Assembly: GCF_000247695.1 (NCBI RefSeq)
Contig: NW_004624743.1
Location: 4,625,099-4,689,098, forward strand
Direction of reading: 5' to 3'
From: Heterocephalus glaber
Lineage: Eukaryota > Chordata > Mammalia > Rodentia > Bathyergidae
DNA: 64,000 nucleotides
This document shows positions 11,783 through 23,044 of the stretch, in pieces (position 1 is the stretch's first letter; every line of letters starts with the position of its first letter). The notes beneath the pieces are model-generated. The model was not told where the DNA came from. It saw only the letters and a list, made by a program, of their open reading frames with translations, and made no database searches. Made by a program: the position numbers and the translations under genes.

Positions 11783-11894
11783 TAAAACTGTGTTTTTGTT
11801 TCTGTTTTTTTTTGGTATCAGGAATCGAACTCGGGATCTTGTGCTTTTGAGGCAGTGGCACCACTGAGCTAAATCCCAGGCCCTAAAACTGTGT
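11783..11894 (-). mobile_element. ID SINE, variant subfamily, with target duplication
   Basis: A minus-strand tRNA-like SINE at 11794-11883. The T-run and GGTATCAGGAATCGAACTCG (box B side) are followed by CACCACTGAGCTAAATCCC (box A side). It carries the subfamily's modified segment after box A. The flanks share TAAAACTGTGT at 11783-11793 and 11884-11894, an 11-bp target-site duplication. Confidence 0.9.
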
Positions 11895-11916
11895 GGTTTT
11901 AAATAACTGTTACAAT

Positions 11917-12253
11917 ATCTCAAGCAGGGCGGGGGATTTAGCTCAGTGGTTCCGCTGCCGCCTGCCTTGCAAGCACAAGGTCCTGAGTTTGATCCCTGGT
12001 ACCAAAAAAAAAAANNNNNNNNNNNNNNNNNNNNNNNNNNNNNNNNNNNNNNNNNNNNNNNNNNNNNNNNNNNNNNNNNNNNNNNNNNNNNNNNNNNNNN
12101 NNNNNNNNNNNNNNTGTTAAGATGATGCTTATGGCCACTGACACAAAACTACAATGATATTCAAATACAGTAGAACTCAACCAAAACAAAACTGAAAAGC
12201 ACTTAAACATTTTTCTGTATAAAAAAAAAAAAAAAAAAAAAAAATCTCAAGCA
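11917..12253 (+). mobile_element. ID SINE insertion enclosing extra sequence and an assembly gap
   Basis: A plus-strand ID begins at 11927 (GGGGGATTTAGCTCAGTGG), has box B-like GAGTTTGATCCCTGG, and ends in an A-run that meets the N gap. After the gap comes about 100 bp of non-SINE sequence (12115-12219), then a second A-run (12220-12243). The 10-mer ATCTCAAGCA occurs at 11917-11926, just before the ID, and again at 12244-12253, just after the second A-run. The target duplication therefore encloses ID, gap and extra sequence together. A read-through (3' transduced) or chimeric insertion would explain this, but the gap hides the junction. Confidence 0.75.
12015..12114. other. Assembly gap (100 N)
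   Basis: Exactly 100 undetermined bases, a common convention for a gap of unknown size. It starts right after a poly-A run. Confidence 0.99.
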
Positions 12254-12604
12254 AATGTTTAAATTTGAAATATATCTTCACTCAGCATGGTTTTGGAGAA
12301 GAGTTACATGCAATCAGGGTGTGAACACCCTGAGATTATATATCGGGATTATATATATGTAGAAATGCTAAATGAACAGAAGAAATTTTAAAAAGTCAAT
12401 CGGTTAGAGTTCTTTGAGCACAAGTACATGATTTTAATGATGCTTACTTAAACCCTTGCACATAAAAGACACACAAAAGTCAGAATTTGAATTGAAGTCT
12501 ACTCTCACATTCACAATAATTATTTTCTTTTACACTTTATGGTCTCTAAAATGCTAACTAATCACAACTATTGCATTGTTCCATATATCATTTAAAACAT
12601 GGGG

Positions 12605-12644
12605 CGCGCACACACACACACACACACACACGCACACACACACG
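12605..12644. repeat. CA microsatellite
   Basis: (CA)n with CG interruptions at its start and at one internal position. Confidence 0.95.
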
Positions 12645-13545
12645 TCTGTCTGCCTGTAGCCCATTCTAAATGTAGGCTAAGAAAACTGTTACATGTCATT
12701 TGTATTTGATGGGTAGTGGGTTACAGACAGAAGAAATCGTTTTTAAATATGCTAGCTTTTGTGCTTTTAAATGTAGACATCAGCATATTTTAATTACAGA
12801 ATAAGGTCCTTGTCCTTTGGATCTTAATTATCTGAATGCCAGATTTTACTGTTGGACATTACTTTGTGTCATTCTATTTTCAAATGCCATCGTTATTTCC
12901 TTTAAATAATAAGACAAATGATTTTCTTAAATGACAGACCAGTTACATTGCTAACAAGCTGCTCAGTTTAAAAAGTTGTTGGAAAGATGTTATTAAAATT
13001 GGGAGATAATTCTGCATTAACACTAATTTATATTGATTTTGACAACTTTTCCGCTTATCCTGATGTTGCAGTAAAACTTGTGTAAACCACGTGCTAGTGT
13101 TATGGGGAGAGAAAGCCCAGAGGACATCTCTTGAATAAGACGTTCTATTCACTGGTAGGTTATCGCTGAGGCATTAGAGGGGAGCTACTGAAGCTATGCG
13201 ACCAGTGCAACAGATCTGCAACATTCCACTTGTTTATCCTTTGATATATTTGTGCCTTGGTCTTGTAGCTTCTTTTAATGTGTTTATAATTTGGCAACTT
13301 GCACACCAAGAATGGTACATCATGTCTAGGTGCTTTAGTTCATCCTTGAAGTTCAACGGCTAAAGAAGATCCTGTCCCCCTATTATTTATAACTCTACAC
13401 TCTCTTTGAGACTTAGGTCTGTGAATCCTACCTTTACTGTCTGTCAATCCCCTCCTGCCTTCCTTGCTCTCCTTCCCTACTGATGTTGCTGTATACCTAA
13501 TAATGAGACTTGCAAATGCCTCCTGCCCTCCATGTTTTTATGCAT
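12645..13545. other. Unassigned AT-rich DNA
   Basis: No gene, RNA or repeat that I can name. Confidence 0.45.
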
Positions 13546-13987
13546 TGTGGTAGTTTATTGTCAACTTGAATGAAAAGTGCCTGGTTGTTTCGTTGAGCAC
13601 AGTTCTGGGTGTCTGGATGATGGGCTTACAGAAGAGGGAAGCTCCTGGCTATGAGTAGCACCAACCAATAAGCTCATAGCCTAGACGGAATAAGAAGAGA
13701 AAGAAGGAGGGAGTCTTCTGCTCCAAGGAGCTCTGCTCTTCACCCCCGCCGGAGTTCTGTCTCTGAGTTTCCACCAGACCCTTTGGCTTCCCGATAGACT
13801 CGCACACAGCACTCCACAGCCAGCTGCAGGCCTTCAGCCTTTGACTGCGTCCTTCAGGTCTTCAGCTCACAGTCAGCCCCTTTGCATCTTCCACACCTGG
13901 CTCTGCAGGCCACCGTTGTAAGATTACCTTGCGAACCCTTTACAGTTCAGATTAAGTCTGTTCTTCCAGTGAGACCCAACTGACCCA
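13546..13987 (-). mobile_element. ERVL-type LTR
   Basis: On the plus strand it opens TGTGGTAGTTTATTGTCAAC TTGA and carries CACAGTTCTGGGTGTCTGGA, the complement of the 3' part of MLT2-like ERVL LTRs. The interior is GC-rich with CTGCAGGCC/CAGGTCTTCAGC-type near-repeats. It closes near GAGACCCAACTGACCCA. The 5' terminal motif is less well preserved than in the other copies, so the exact subfamily is open. Confidence 0.7.
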
Positions 13988-14189
13988 TGTATGTCCCCGA
14001 ACAAACTGGATAATTCTGGTAAAAACAAACAAGTTCCAAACTCCACAACTCTGCCCACCAGTTCATAAATACAGGGGATGTTTTCTTTCATTTTCTGCAT
14101 CAGTGGACCAAAGTGTCATTCTAGAAGTGTCTTCAGCCTTTGCTACTGTCCTCCCCACTAACTCTGAACAACTCAGGGTGAGCTGTGAA

Positions 14190-14697
14190 AAATGGAACTG
14201 ACTTTGCATCGCTCCATGCTTCAAAGCCCTTTAATGGCTTTCTGTGGCCCATAAGTAGCACCACAAAGCCTGAAGGATGCTTTCAGTACTCCTAAGAGGT
14301 GCAGCTTTCTCTGCCTTTCCTTCTCACCTAGGGCTGTCTTTTTCTGGAGTATCCTGAAGTGGTGATGCCCTTTCACTTCCTCAACACACCAACTGTTTTC
14401 TCATCCCAGGCTTTTGTTCGTATTTTGCAGTTGGGAGCTCTTTGAAAGTCTGTTTTCATGTTCTTCTGCCATGTCCGATGCAGAGTCTTCACTGCTGTGA
14501 CTCAGCTCTGTGTTCTTTTCTGCTAATTACTTCTCCCTATGTGCAACTCTTATTTTTTCCTTTTTATTTTTTGCTTTCTCCATTAGATTTTATTTTCTAA
14601 GCAGCAGGGACATAACCATGTGCCTAATGCATAGCGCAATACCAGAAACATAGGTGTTGGTTCATGAGTATTGATTACATGAATAGATGAATGAAAT
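14190..14697 (+). mobile_element. L2 LINE 3' end
   Basis: Ordered L2 landmarks are visible. These are an AAAGCCCTTTAATGGCTTTC segment, CACTTCCTCAACACACCAAC, a TTAGATTTTATTTTCTAAGC followed by AGCAGGGACATA, CCTAATGCATAGCGCAATAC, and the terminal run GATTACATGAATAGATGAAT. This is the non-coding 3' portion of a pre-rodent LINE. Confidence 0.75.
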
Positions 14698-15442
14698 ATT
14701 CTCAGAGGTGGCAAATAGAGTAATTTGGGGATATTTAGTTTGAATACCACTACATAGAATAATAAATAATCCATGAGATCTTCCTAAATTATTAGCTTAT
14801 TAACTTATTAACTGAAGAATTAATTCTACCAATGGAATAGCATCAAAGCATGATTTTCCTCTAGGACTCTGTACGCCCACCTTTACTTCCTCAGTGCAAA
14901 CCTAACTGTGCAGTCAGTTTTTTTGCCAGAAAGAAGTGAATTCAGCATGGTTCTCATTCAGTCTTAGTGTACTCAGGCACAAACTGGGGACCACAAAATT
15001 TAAATAAGCATCTAAATGCCACACAACTAGTAAAAGTCACAACTGTTAATCAAGATATAAGTACAAAGCTGAGATTTCCTTTTTTGCAAAGTGGAATGCA
15101 AAAATCTTCCAAAAATTGGTCATTTTAGCTGATTTATTATTTAAAAACATTTGCTTATCGGCATTAACATGGTATCAGTTACCAAGTTATCTGAGTCTGC
15201 ATGGCCTAACTGTGGTTAAGTAATACTCTACAGTTAAATAGAGTATAGTGCTACCTTCTTGTGATTGGTTTTCACTGAACTTGAGCTACTTAAATCATTG
15301 GGGTCTTTTATTAGAGCACCTATATCATTGATACTAGTTTACGAATATTCAGGTTGATATTTAAGGCCTCTTTACTCTCCTTCAGTATCAGTTTAAATTG
15401 AGTTAATTTGCATTTCATTTTTTATCTTAAAAAATGTTTAAC
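14698..15442. other. Unassigned AT-rich DNA
   Basis: No feature that I can support. Confidence 0.45.
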
Positions 15443-15510
15443 TGGGCTGGGAATGTAGTGCTTGTCTAGTATGAATGAAACCTAGGTTTCACCCTCAAAA
15501 CTGCAAAACA
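15443..15510 (+). mobile_element. Old ID-type SINE
   Basis: Diverged ID: GGGCTGGGAATGTAGTGCTT, then CTAGGTTTCACCCTCAAAAC, followed by an A-rich tail. It is older than the TTCC-variant copies in this window. Confidence 0.6.
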
Positions 15511-15539
15511 AGCAAGCAATCAATGAAAAAAAAGTGAAA

Positions 15540-16410
15540 CATGAAAACTACAAATTTGTTATTCCAGTACAGATATATACTGTGTAAAGTTCTCATTAGG
15601 ATAAGCATATGAACATATCTATCTTCTCATCATTATTTCTTTTTTAAAATTTATTTTATATTTTGGCATTAAGCATTTTTTATTCTAAGTTAAACTAAAT
15701 TTGCTTCAGGTGCTATATAAAAATATAATTCTATATATATTGGCGGGAACAAGTGATATTTCAATTCATGTATACATTATATAATGCTTAAATCAGGGTT
15801 GGGCAGGGGATTTAGCTCAGCGATTCCACTGCCTGCCTTGCAAGCACAAGGACCTGAGTTTGACCCCCTGCACCAAAAAAAAAGAAAAACAAAAACATCA
15901 GGGTAAACATTTTCTTACCCATTTATAAAAACATGTATTAGTCTTTCTATGCCTGGCTTATTTCACTATTTCACTTACCATGATGAGCTCCTGTCCCATT
16001 CATGTTGTTGTAAATGATAGAATTTTGTTAATTTTGTGGCTGAACAGTATTTCATTTGTGGTTATGCATCACATTTTCATTTATTTTTCACTTGATGGAC
16101 ATTTAGTTAGAGTATTTCCATTTCTTGACTATTATGTATAGTGTACAATAAACATGGGAGCACAGATGATTTCAACAGACTAATTCCCTTTCCTGTGCAG
16201 GTGTACGCACTACTGGGCTATCTCGTAGTTCTATTTTTTACTGTCTGAGGACCCTCCATACAGTTTACCATAACTGGCTATTCTATGTAATTCACCAACT
16301 GTGTGCATCTTTCCCAGAACTTTGTATCTCCTGTCTTTTTGATAATCACCATTCTAACTGGAGTGAGGTAAAATCTCTTTGTGGCTTACTACTACTTTTT
16401 TGTGTTCAAT
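15540..16410 (-). mobile_element. L1 (L1M-type) 3' end, interrupted by an ID
   Basis: The plus-strand text is the reverse complement of the last part of ORF2 and the 3' UTR of an old L1. Landmarks are GGCTGAACAGTATTTCATTT, ACAATAAACATGGGAGCACA, CTACTGGGCTATCTCGTAGT, GAGGACCCTCCATACAG and CATTCTAACTGGAGTGAGGT. Similarity stops abruptly near 16410. The ID at 15800-15896 inserted into it later. Confidence 0.85.
15792..15904 (+). mobile_element. ID SINE, variant subfamily, nested in L1
   Basis: The ID body is 15800-15896: GGGCAGGGGATTTAGCTCAG, CGATTCCACTGCCTGCC, then box B-like GAGTTTGACCCCCTGCACC and an A-rich tail. ATCAGGGT at 15792-15799 and 15897-15904 is the target duplication. It lies wholly inside L1-derived sequence, so it is younger than that L1. 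Confidence 0.9.
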
Positions 16411-17827
16411 AAGTTTAAGTATGTTGTGTTTCTATGTTTATTTGTTTCAAGAAAGTTGCAAATTTCCTACTTGATATTTATATTGTTCCATTGGCTGTTC
16501 AAGAGCAAGTTACTTAGTTTCCCTGTATTTATATAGTTTCCCAAGTTTTTCTTGTTCCTGATTTATAGTTTGATTTTGTTGTGATCTGAAAAAACATTTC
16601 ATATAATTTAAAATTTTTAAAGATTTTTCAAGGCTATTTTATTGCCCAACATGCAATCTATCTATCTGGAACATGTTCCATTTGCTTCTAAGAGCCTACT
16701 TTACTAGCTGTTGGGTTGTAGTGTCTGTAGATGTCTGCTCTTGCCATCTGGTTTAGCGTTCAGTTTAACTCTGACGAGTCATTCTTGATTTTCTGTCCAA
16801 GGCAGAAATAGTTGTGAATGCCCACAACTATTATCATACTTGAGTCTGTCTTTCCCTTGAGGTTCATTAACACTTGCTTTATATATGTGAGTGTTCTAAT
16901 ATTGAGTGCATAGAATCATTGTTTCTTCTTGTTCAGTTGACCTCTTTATCATTATATACTAACATTCCTTTTTGTTTTACTGCTTTTGATTTAATGTAAT
17001 CTACTATAAAAAGGCCTCTCCTTCTTGCTTTTGGATTCTGTTTGCAAGTCATAGCTGAACGGATAAGCATCTCTGCCAAGCACTGTGCTGTCAGGTGCAT
17101 GGGAACCCTTAATGTATGTACTATCTGTTTCTTTTTTGTTTTGTGGCTTTGAGAACCCTATGGTTATCTTTAACATTTGGTATCTTCATTATACTATTGT
17201 GCCAGAAAATTTGGTTGGGTTGAGTCTGGTGATTTTGATCTGTGTACCTGCATATTTGTATCCTTGTCTGAGTTTTGGAAATTTTCTCTAATACACTTTC
17301 TATTCCTTTAATAAACTTACATCTTTCTTGAACCCCCATAGCCCCAGTATATGCTTTTAAATAATGCCATTCTGAATCTCCTTAAGCTTTTTTCATTCCT
17401 CTTAATATTTTCTCTTTTGATATTTTCAGCTAGATTATAATCAAGATAAATAATGCTTCTTCTGCTTGATATTTTCTGCTAATAATGCTTTCTATCATGT
17501 TTTTGAGTTTCCTTAGTGTACATTTTAGCTCAAGTATATCTGCTTGATATTTTAAATTAATTTAGTTTTTCTGTTTAGTTTACCTGATAGAGCACTGAAT
17601 AATTTATCTTTGTTTTCTCACATTTTGAAGTTTCCTCAAAATTGCTATTTTGAATGACTCCACTTGAAAGTTCATATACATGAGTTGCTATAGACTCAGT
17701 TTCTGGAATTCTGTTTTGTTCATTAGGTGAAGTCATGGTTCCCTTAAATAGCCTGATGCTTGTTGGTGTGTGAAATTGTCTGAACCTTAAAGAATTAATT
17801 ATTTATTTCCCTTCATAATCGGAATTT
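16411..17827 (-). mobile_element. L1-derived internal segment
   Basis: Minus-strand old L1 sequence. Landmarks in plus text are TTTGATTTTGTTGTGATCTG, ATCTGGAACATGTTCCATTT, GGGTTGTAGTGTCTGTAGAT GTCTG, CCCACAACTATTATCATACT and the TTCCTTTTTGTTTTACTGCT region. This order is typical of the 5' portion of L1 relative to the fragment just to the left, so the two may be parts of one deleted element. Confidence 0.75.
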
Positions 17828-18248
17828 TGATGGTTGGATATAATATATCCCTAAAACCAGTGATTGGAGCTGGGACTTTTGTAAGGTCATTGGAAAATGA
17901 GCTTTATAATCTCATCCATGGATTAATCCTTTAATAGAACATACTTTGCTGTCATTATTGGGAGGTCATGAAAAACTTAGGATGAGCAGCCTACTTGAAG
18001 TGTTTGGGTTTTAGGGGTTTGACCTTGGAAACTGTATCTGGTTGCTGGTCCCATACTCATGGGCACTTTTTTTCCCACTGTTCTTCCTGGTTGCCATGAG
18101 GTGAGCAGTTCACCCCTGCCATGCCCTTCCACTTTACACCAGATGACCATGGACTGAAACCTGTGAAACCATGAGCCAAAATAAAGTTTTCTTCCTTTAA
18201 GCTAAGTTTGTTCCATATTTGTTTGCAGCAATGAAAAGCTGACCAGTA
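17828..18248 (+). mobile_element. MaLR-type LTR
   Basis: It opens TGATGGTTGGATATAATATA TCCCTAAAA, contains TATTGGGAGGTCATGAAAAA, and ends with CCATGAGCCAAAATAAAG, a TTTGTTTGCAGCAATGAAAA segment and GCTGACCAGTA. This is the MaLR order of AATAAA, pyrimidine-rich R/U5 and terminal CTGACCA. It separates two L1-derived blocks. Confidence 0.75.
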
Positions 18249-19450
18249 TGTTGAGTGTTTATATATTTCAGAAATGTTTATCCTTTGTTTCTGTAATTTA
18301 ATTTGTTTTTATTGTTATGTTTGCCATATGTAATCAATCCATTCAATGTGAGGAAACTAAGTTCTTAATCTCCTTTGTTTTCTCTTCTGCTCCCTTTCTT
18401 ACTGTCTTACTCCATCCTGAGATACTCTTCATATCTTCAAAAGGTTAAATGCATTGTTCTTATATGAGAAACTTTTCAGAAACTCTAAGTAGACCTTCTA
18501 TTTTGACAGAACTTGTAGGCACTTCTATTATTTCGGCACTTGAGGACACTGTAAGCTCATGTTGATCACAAATTCATCATTGGTGTGGTGCCACTGCTTT
18601 AGCACTAGAAGGAGCCCCAAGCCCAGGTTGTCCCACATCAGTAGTTGGCTTGCAGTTCCAAATGAACTGTAGGAGAGCACAGTGTAGTCCATTGCACATA
18701 AGGCTCCCCTTGGTGCAGGGCAGCCCCAAATACTTATCCACAGTCACCAGCCTGTGATTACAAGACTCTGGCTGACTCTGGACCTTATCCTGAGGTAGCA
18801 TTGCTGGCTTCTATGTAATGACTTAGTAACTACCCTTCTGGACAAGTACAGTCCTCTTTCTGTGTTGTGCTGCCTGAAGTTTGGGGAGAAATGGTGTAGG
18901 CAGTTGTATGCCTAAGGACACCAAGGCTGGATCACATTCACAGCCCATTGCTCTCCAAGAGTATCAAAGAATTAGGCCAGTACCAAGGTCCTTCCTGGTA
19001 TGGGCTGGCTGCTACTGAGGCAGCTTGTTAACCTAAGACTGCTGCAAACAGCCATTAGTGATGCTGGCTAAACTGAAGACCCATGACTGGGGCCTTGCTC
19101 TTTGTCTTAATTTTCCTGTCCTTCACACTGGATGAGTTGTTTCCCATGTTACTACTCTTTGGAGTTGGAGGAAGTGTGACAGAGACAGCTTTTCTCTTTC
19201 TGCCTTCTTCTATGCATCTGTCCTTATTATTGTACTAAAACTACACATTGTGGTCTCTCAACGGGGCTCCTTACTCCTTGTGAAGGCAGATTGATGTGTG
19301 ACCAGTTGTCAAAATTGGTGTCTCTGTGGAGAAAGGATGATTGGAGGGTCTCAGTCAGCAGCTGTCTTGCTCTGTCCCATGTCTTTAGCTCTTGATTTCA
19401 GGGTGGAGACTCAATGAGATATGTCAATTGAACTGTTGTCCATGACCTCC
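18249..19450 (-). mobile_element. Probable L1 5' region (5' UTR-like)
   Basis: The block from about 18,560 to 19,400 is richer in GC. It has repeated words such as GGCTGGCTGCTACTGAGGCA and CCCAAGCCCAGGTTGTCCC that look like the reverse complement of old L1 5' UTRs. Its position fits the 5' end of the minus-strand L1 extending from 15.5 kb. I infer this from style and order; no coding match supports it. Confidence 0.5.
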
Positions 19451-19566
19451 AGAAAGTGATATATATGGGGAAATGGAAAGACATAGGTAACTTCTTTCCA
19501 TGGAATATCTGTCCACTCAGAGTAAAAAAATATGTAAAATTATTATAATTGCATTGTTTTCTATAA

Positions 19567-19568
<2 letters not shown>

Positions 19569-19618
<50 letters not shown>
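19569..19618. repeat. CA/TA microsatellite
   Basis: (CA)n of about 20 units passing into (TA)n. Open frames reading poly-His/Thr or poly-Cys/Val here are artefacts of the repeat. Confidence 0.97.
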
Positions 19619-20937
19619 CCCTAATCTAATAATTATTACATTACATCTGGACAGAAAGTTTTATTGGCCTTATTTCTTTATCATTACACTTTCCCAAATC
19701 TTTTTTGTCCTTACTTCATTATCTTCTTCTTCTAGGACACATCTTTCAAATTACAAAGATATTGTGATTTCTACAGAATAATTGTCTGAAAAGTCTTTCT
19801 AACTAGGCAGATTCATTCAGTTAAAGTAAAGTGAGCTGTGTTTCATGGGGATAGGTAGTGTTCTATGACTCCGAAGCAGAGATAATTGCATCCACAGGTC
19901 ATGCTGCTTTTATTTATAGTTTTGTTAAATCATATTGCTTATTACCATGTTCAAGGCTATACCCACTCATCCTATTTTCGTTTTATTTTTCTTTGCTCCT
20001 AAGGAATCACCTGCCTATACATCCATTTCTAACTTCTCATTCAAAGGTTGTTTTACATTCTTCTCTTTTTAGTTTATACTGTGACTCCTTCCCCTTTATG
20101 GAATTTTTATGTAGAAATCCTAGAGAGCTATAGCATGAGCTCTTTGTAGCTCCATCATCTGAATGTAAAAAGGTGCAAACACAGTTTTCTTTACAGTAAA
20201 CCTGACTTCCTTCATCTACACAACAATCACAGTGCAAACCTCTAGATCTACAAGTGATATGAATATCAAAATGTACAAGTGAAACCCCCCACCCTGCAAA
20301 TCAAAATTGAAATCTCAAGTTCTTTGTAGATAATAATGCTAGCTCCAAGTAACCCATACGGTGAAGATCAAATACCATGTCCCTTAGAAAGCAAATTGGA
20401 ATACATAAAGGAATTATATCATAATAGTAAACTATGAGCTACTAATATGCCATGATACACTGATGATTGGGAAGAAGCCAGTACTCATTCATAGTGTCTT
20501 CCAATGACGAACCCTTCGTGTATTGGTGATTTCACAAATTCTTTTCTTGTCTACTCAAGGCAATGACAGGATAGAGAGGACTTCCCACAGCAGCCTCAGT
20601 CTTCTCCCCTCCTTATACCCCTCTGTGCCTCCTTGTGTCTGTCTGTATCTCCTGGGTCCTTTCCACCAAACCTCATGTCCCTCTGTTTCTCCTGTGCACC
20701 TTCCATCCATCCATCAGCGGGTCCAGATCAAGGGGACCTTCTTTAATTTCTAACTTGTCAAATTAAGTAAAATGTGAAAGGAATTTTTAAAAATCACATC
20801 ATTTTAAACAATGTGAAACTTAGTGTGAGTTAAAAAGTGGTTTCATGTTAATTTTCTCAGCATGTCAACTTTCATCTATGTGATAAAACACTGTACAGCT
20901 TTCTAAGCTGCTTTTAATGCATCTATCTGTCTGATGG
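19619..20937. other. Unassigned AT-rich DNA
   Basis: No supported feature. Open frames of up to 91 codons have no domain I recognise. Confidence 0.45.
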
Positions 20938-21243
20938 TATATTAGTCAGCTTTTCTGTCATTGGGACAAAATACCCACATCTGCAACACAAAGAAGGAGC
21001 AGTTGACTTTGGCTCACAATTTCAGTGGATTCAGTCAATGGTCAGTGGGCCCCAAGGCAGAAATGGTATAGTAGAATGGCATGCTGGAGGCATTCTACAC
21101 GTGGCCAGGAGACAGACAGAGAAATGAAAAGCCTGGGGCCAAGAATATGCTGTTCCAGGTGACACCCCCAGTGACTTGCCACTTTCGGTTAGGCTCCATC
21201 TCTGAATAAGGGGTTGGAGACGTTTTAGATCTGAACCGTAACA
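20938..21243 (-). mobile_element. MaLR-type LTR
   Basis: Plus text starts TATTAGTCAGCTTTTCTGTC, ATTGGGACAAAATACCCACA and TTTGGCTCACAATTTCAGTG, and ends GGTTGGAGACGTTTTAGATC TGAACCGTAACA. Read on the minus strand this gives TGTTACGGTTCAGATCTAAA at the start and CTAATA at the end, the MaLR boundaries. At about 306 bp it is internally shortened. Confidence 0.85.
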
Positions 21244-22244
21244 AGTGGCTTTGGTATTGTAAGTGCCACAATGATCTCATCGATTGAATGCCAGGTTGCT
21301 CAGGTGATGGGACTTACATGTTATCTTAAAAATTACTCTGGTGATGTACTTAGCAGATTTTTATGTTAATATGTGGGTATTTTATTCTTTGCAAGATTTA
21401 ATTCAAACTAATAAATATTTACAAGGAAATCTGTTTCAAAAATCAAAATTTCTTCTGTGCTTTGTTTTAAATATTCAATTCTATTTTTCTCATATATTGA
21501 GCATTGCCACAAGTATTTTGTGAAAGAAAAATGAATCTTTTAAGGCACTAAAGGGGCAGCTAATACATTAATTGTGTTGTTAGCTTCATAGATTTCTGAC
21601 TGAAGATCTTAATATCCATTAAATTCAAGTATATTTCTTTTATCAAGGGTGGTTGGTAGATACTGCAAAGATGTGATTCTGTAGATCTCATAAAACCTCC
21701 TAATAATTCTTAGCATCATTAGCAGTGGGACAGCTGGCTTGTGTGTCTCCTTATATTGCCCTTGTTCTCAGCTTGGTCTTTGCAGTAGAATTTTCTGAGT
21801 GGTTTTAAGCAAATAAACACAAAACAAACAAGCAACTAGTGCCCAGGCTGCTCCTCATATCCATCATATTGGTTCTGTAGAAATAGGACATCTGCTTCTG
21901 GATCTTTAAAAAAATTCTTCCCGATTGCAGTGGGCAGACATAATTGAAAACCAATTTTTTCAAACTCTATTATAATTAAACTCATGTAAATAACTTCCAC
22001 TTACAAGAGGATATATATGAAGTAAAAAAGAGCTTTTCAAATTTAAATACACATTTAAATTATTTTCTAATTCTGAGCTGAGGATTGACCCCAAATTCTT
22101 CATTTTTAATAAATTCTTGGGCTTCCATCTAAAATTCAAGCTGAATTCCCATCCAAATTTGGATTAACATTGATCTAGAGGACATGTTTATTGATAATGT
22201 GAAGAGGCAAATAAACAAAGAAAAACATTTAAATTTTTAAGTAG
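21244..22244. other. Unassigned AT-rich DNA
   Basis: No supported feature. Confidence 0.45.
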
Positions 22245-22972
22245 TTTTTAACTTTTTATTTTTTTAGTTTTATTTTTCCCATTAAGCTTATTGGTACATT
22301 TTAGTTATTCAATACAGTTACATTCATCATTGGGATCTTGTACCATTATAGGAGTCTCTTGGTTCTTATTTTTTTCCCTTCCCCTGCCCTCCCTTCACCC
22401 CCTCCACCCTTCCCTATTTACAAAGACTTTGTTTCCATTTTTTCCTTTTCTCATATTTTTTTCTTTTCCCTACTTTTCTTTCCTCTACCCCTCCCACTTC
22501 CCCTATTCTGTTAGACCTTTTCTTCCTATTTCACAATATCAATTATATACTTTGATCCTTGTTTACACTTACAGTTTTTCACTCCAGAGAAACTATTTAG
22601 TGTCTACACATGTGTGTCCTATTTATTTCACTTAAGTGTATGACCTCAATGTGCATCCATTTAGCTATAAATGCCTCTAGTTTCTCATTCTTTATAGCTG
22701 AGTAGTACTCCATTTTATAAAAAAACCCACATCTTTTCCAGTCACCAGTTGATGGACAACTGGGCTGTTTCCAAGTTTTAGCTATTACAAACTGTGCCGC
22801 TATAAATATGGGTGAGCATATATAACTGTGGTATGATTCTTCTAAGTCTTTTGGGAAAATACCCAGCAGGGGAATAGCTGGGTCAAATGGGACTTCTAAT
22901 CCTAGTTGTTTAAGGTTCCTCCATATTAATTTCCACAGTGATTGCACCAGTTTGCACTCCTACCAACAATGA
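22245..22972 (-). mobile_element. LINE-1 3' end with ORF2 C-terminus
   Basis: A 5'-truncated L1. On the minus strand an open frame at 22947-22597 encodes the C-terminal end of ORF2p, the reverse transcriptase/endonuclease protein of LINE-1. Recognisable blocks are PFDPAIPLLGIFPKD, FIAAQFVIAKTWKQPSCPS, DWKRCGFFYKMEYYSAIK and EAFIAKWMHIEVI. Upstream of the first ATG the same frame continues to about 22972, where L1 similarity ends. Below 22597 lies the 3' UTR, a pyrimidine-rich stretch on the plus strand (22,370-22,510) followed by T-rich sequence representing the poly-A tail. It is incapable of transposition. The absence of stop codons over 116 codons suggests it is younger than the L1M pieces nearby. 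Confidence 0.93.
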
Positions 22973-23044
22973 AACTTTTTAAATTGAAAATTACCAACTT
23001 TGTTTAGATCTTTGAGAAAATACATATTTTGTTAAAATATTACT

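Noticed and set aside
11927..12003. Possible tRNA gene (TAGCTCAG and TTTGATCCC boxes)
   Set aside because: Several diverged copies with poly-A tails and target duplications occur in the window, so this is the ID SINE. No tRNA cloverleaf is retained after the altered segment.
11893..12210. Open frames running through the N gap
   Set aside because: They exist only because the gap is read as unknown residues; the sequence is SINE.
12314..12333. Perfect 8-bp arm hairpin (TCAGGGTG...CACCCTGA)
   Set aside because: Too short to distinguish from chance, and no T-run or gene context makes it a terminator.
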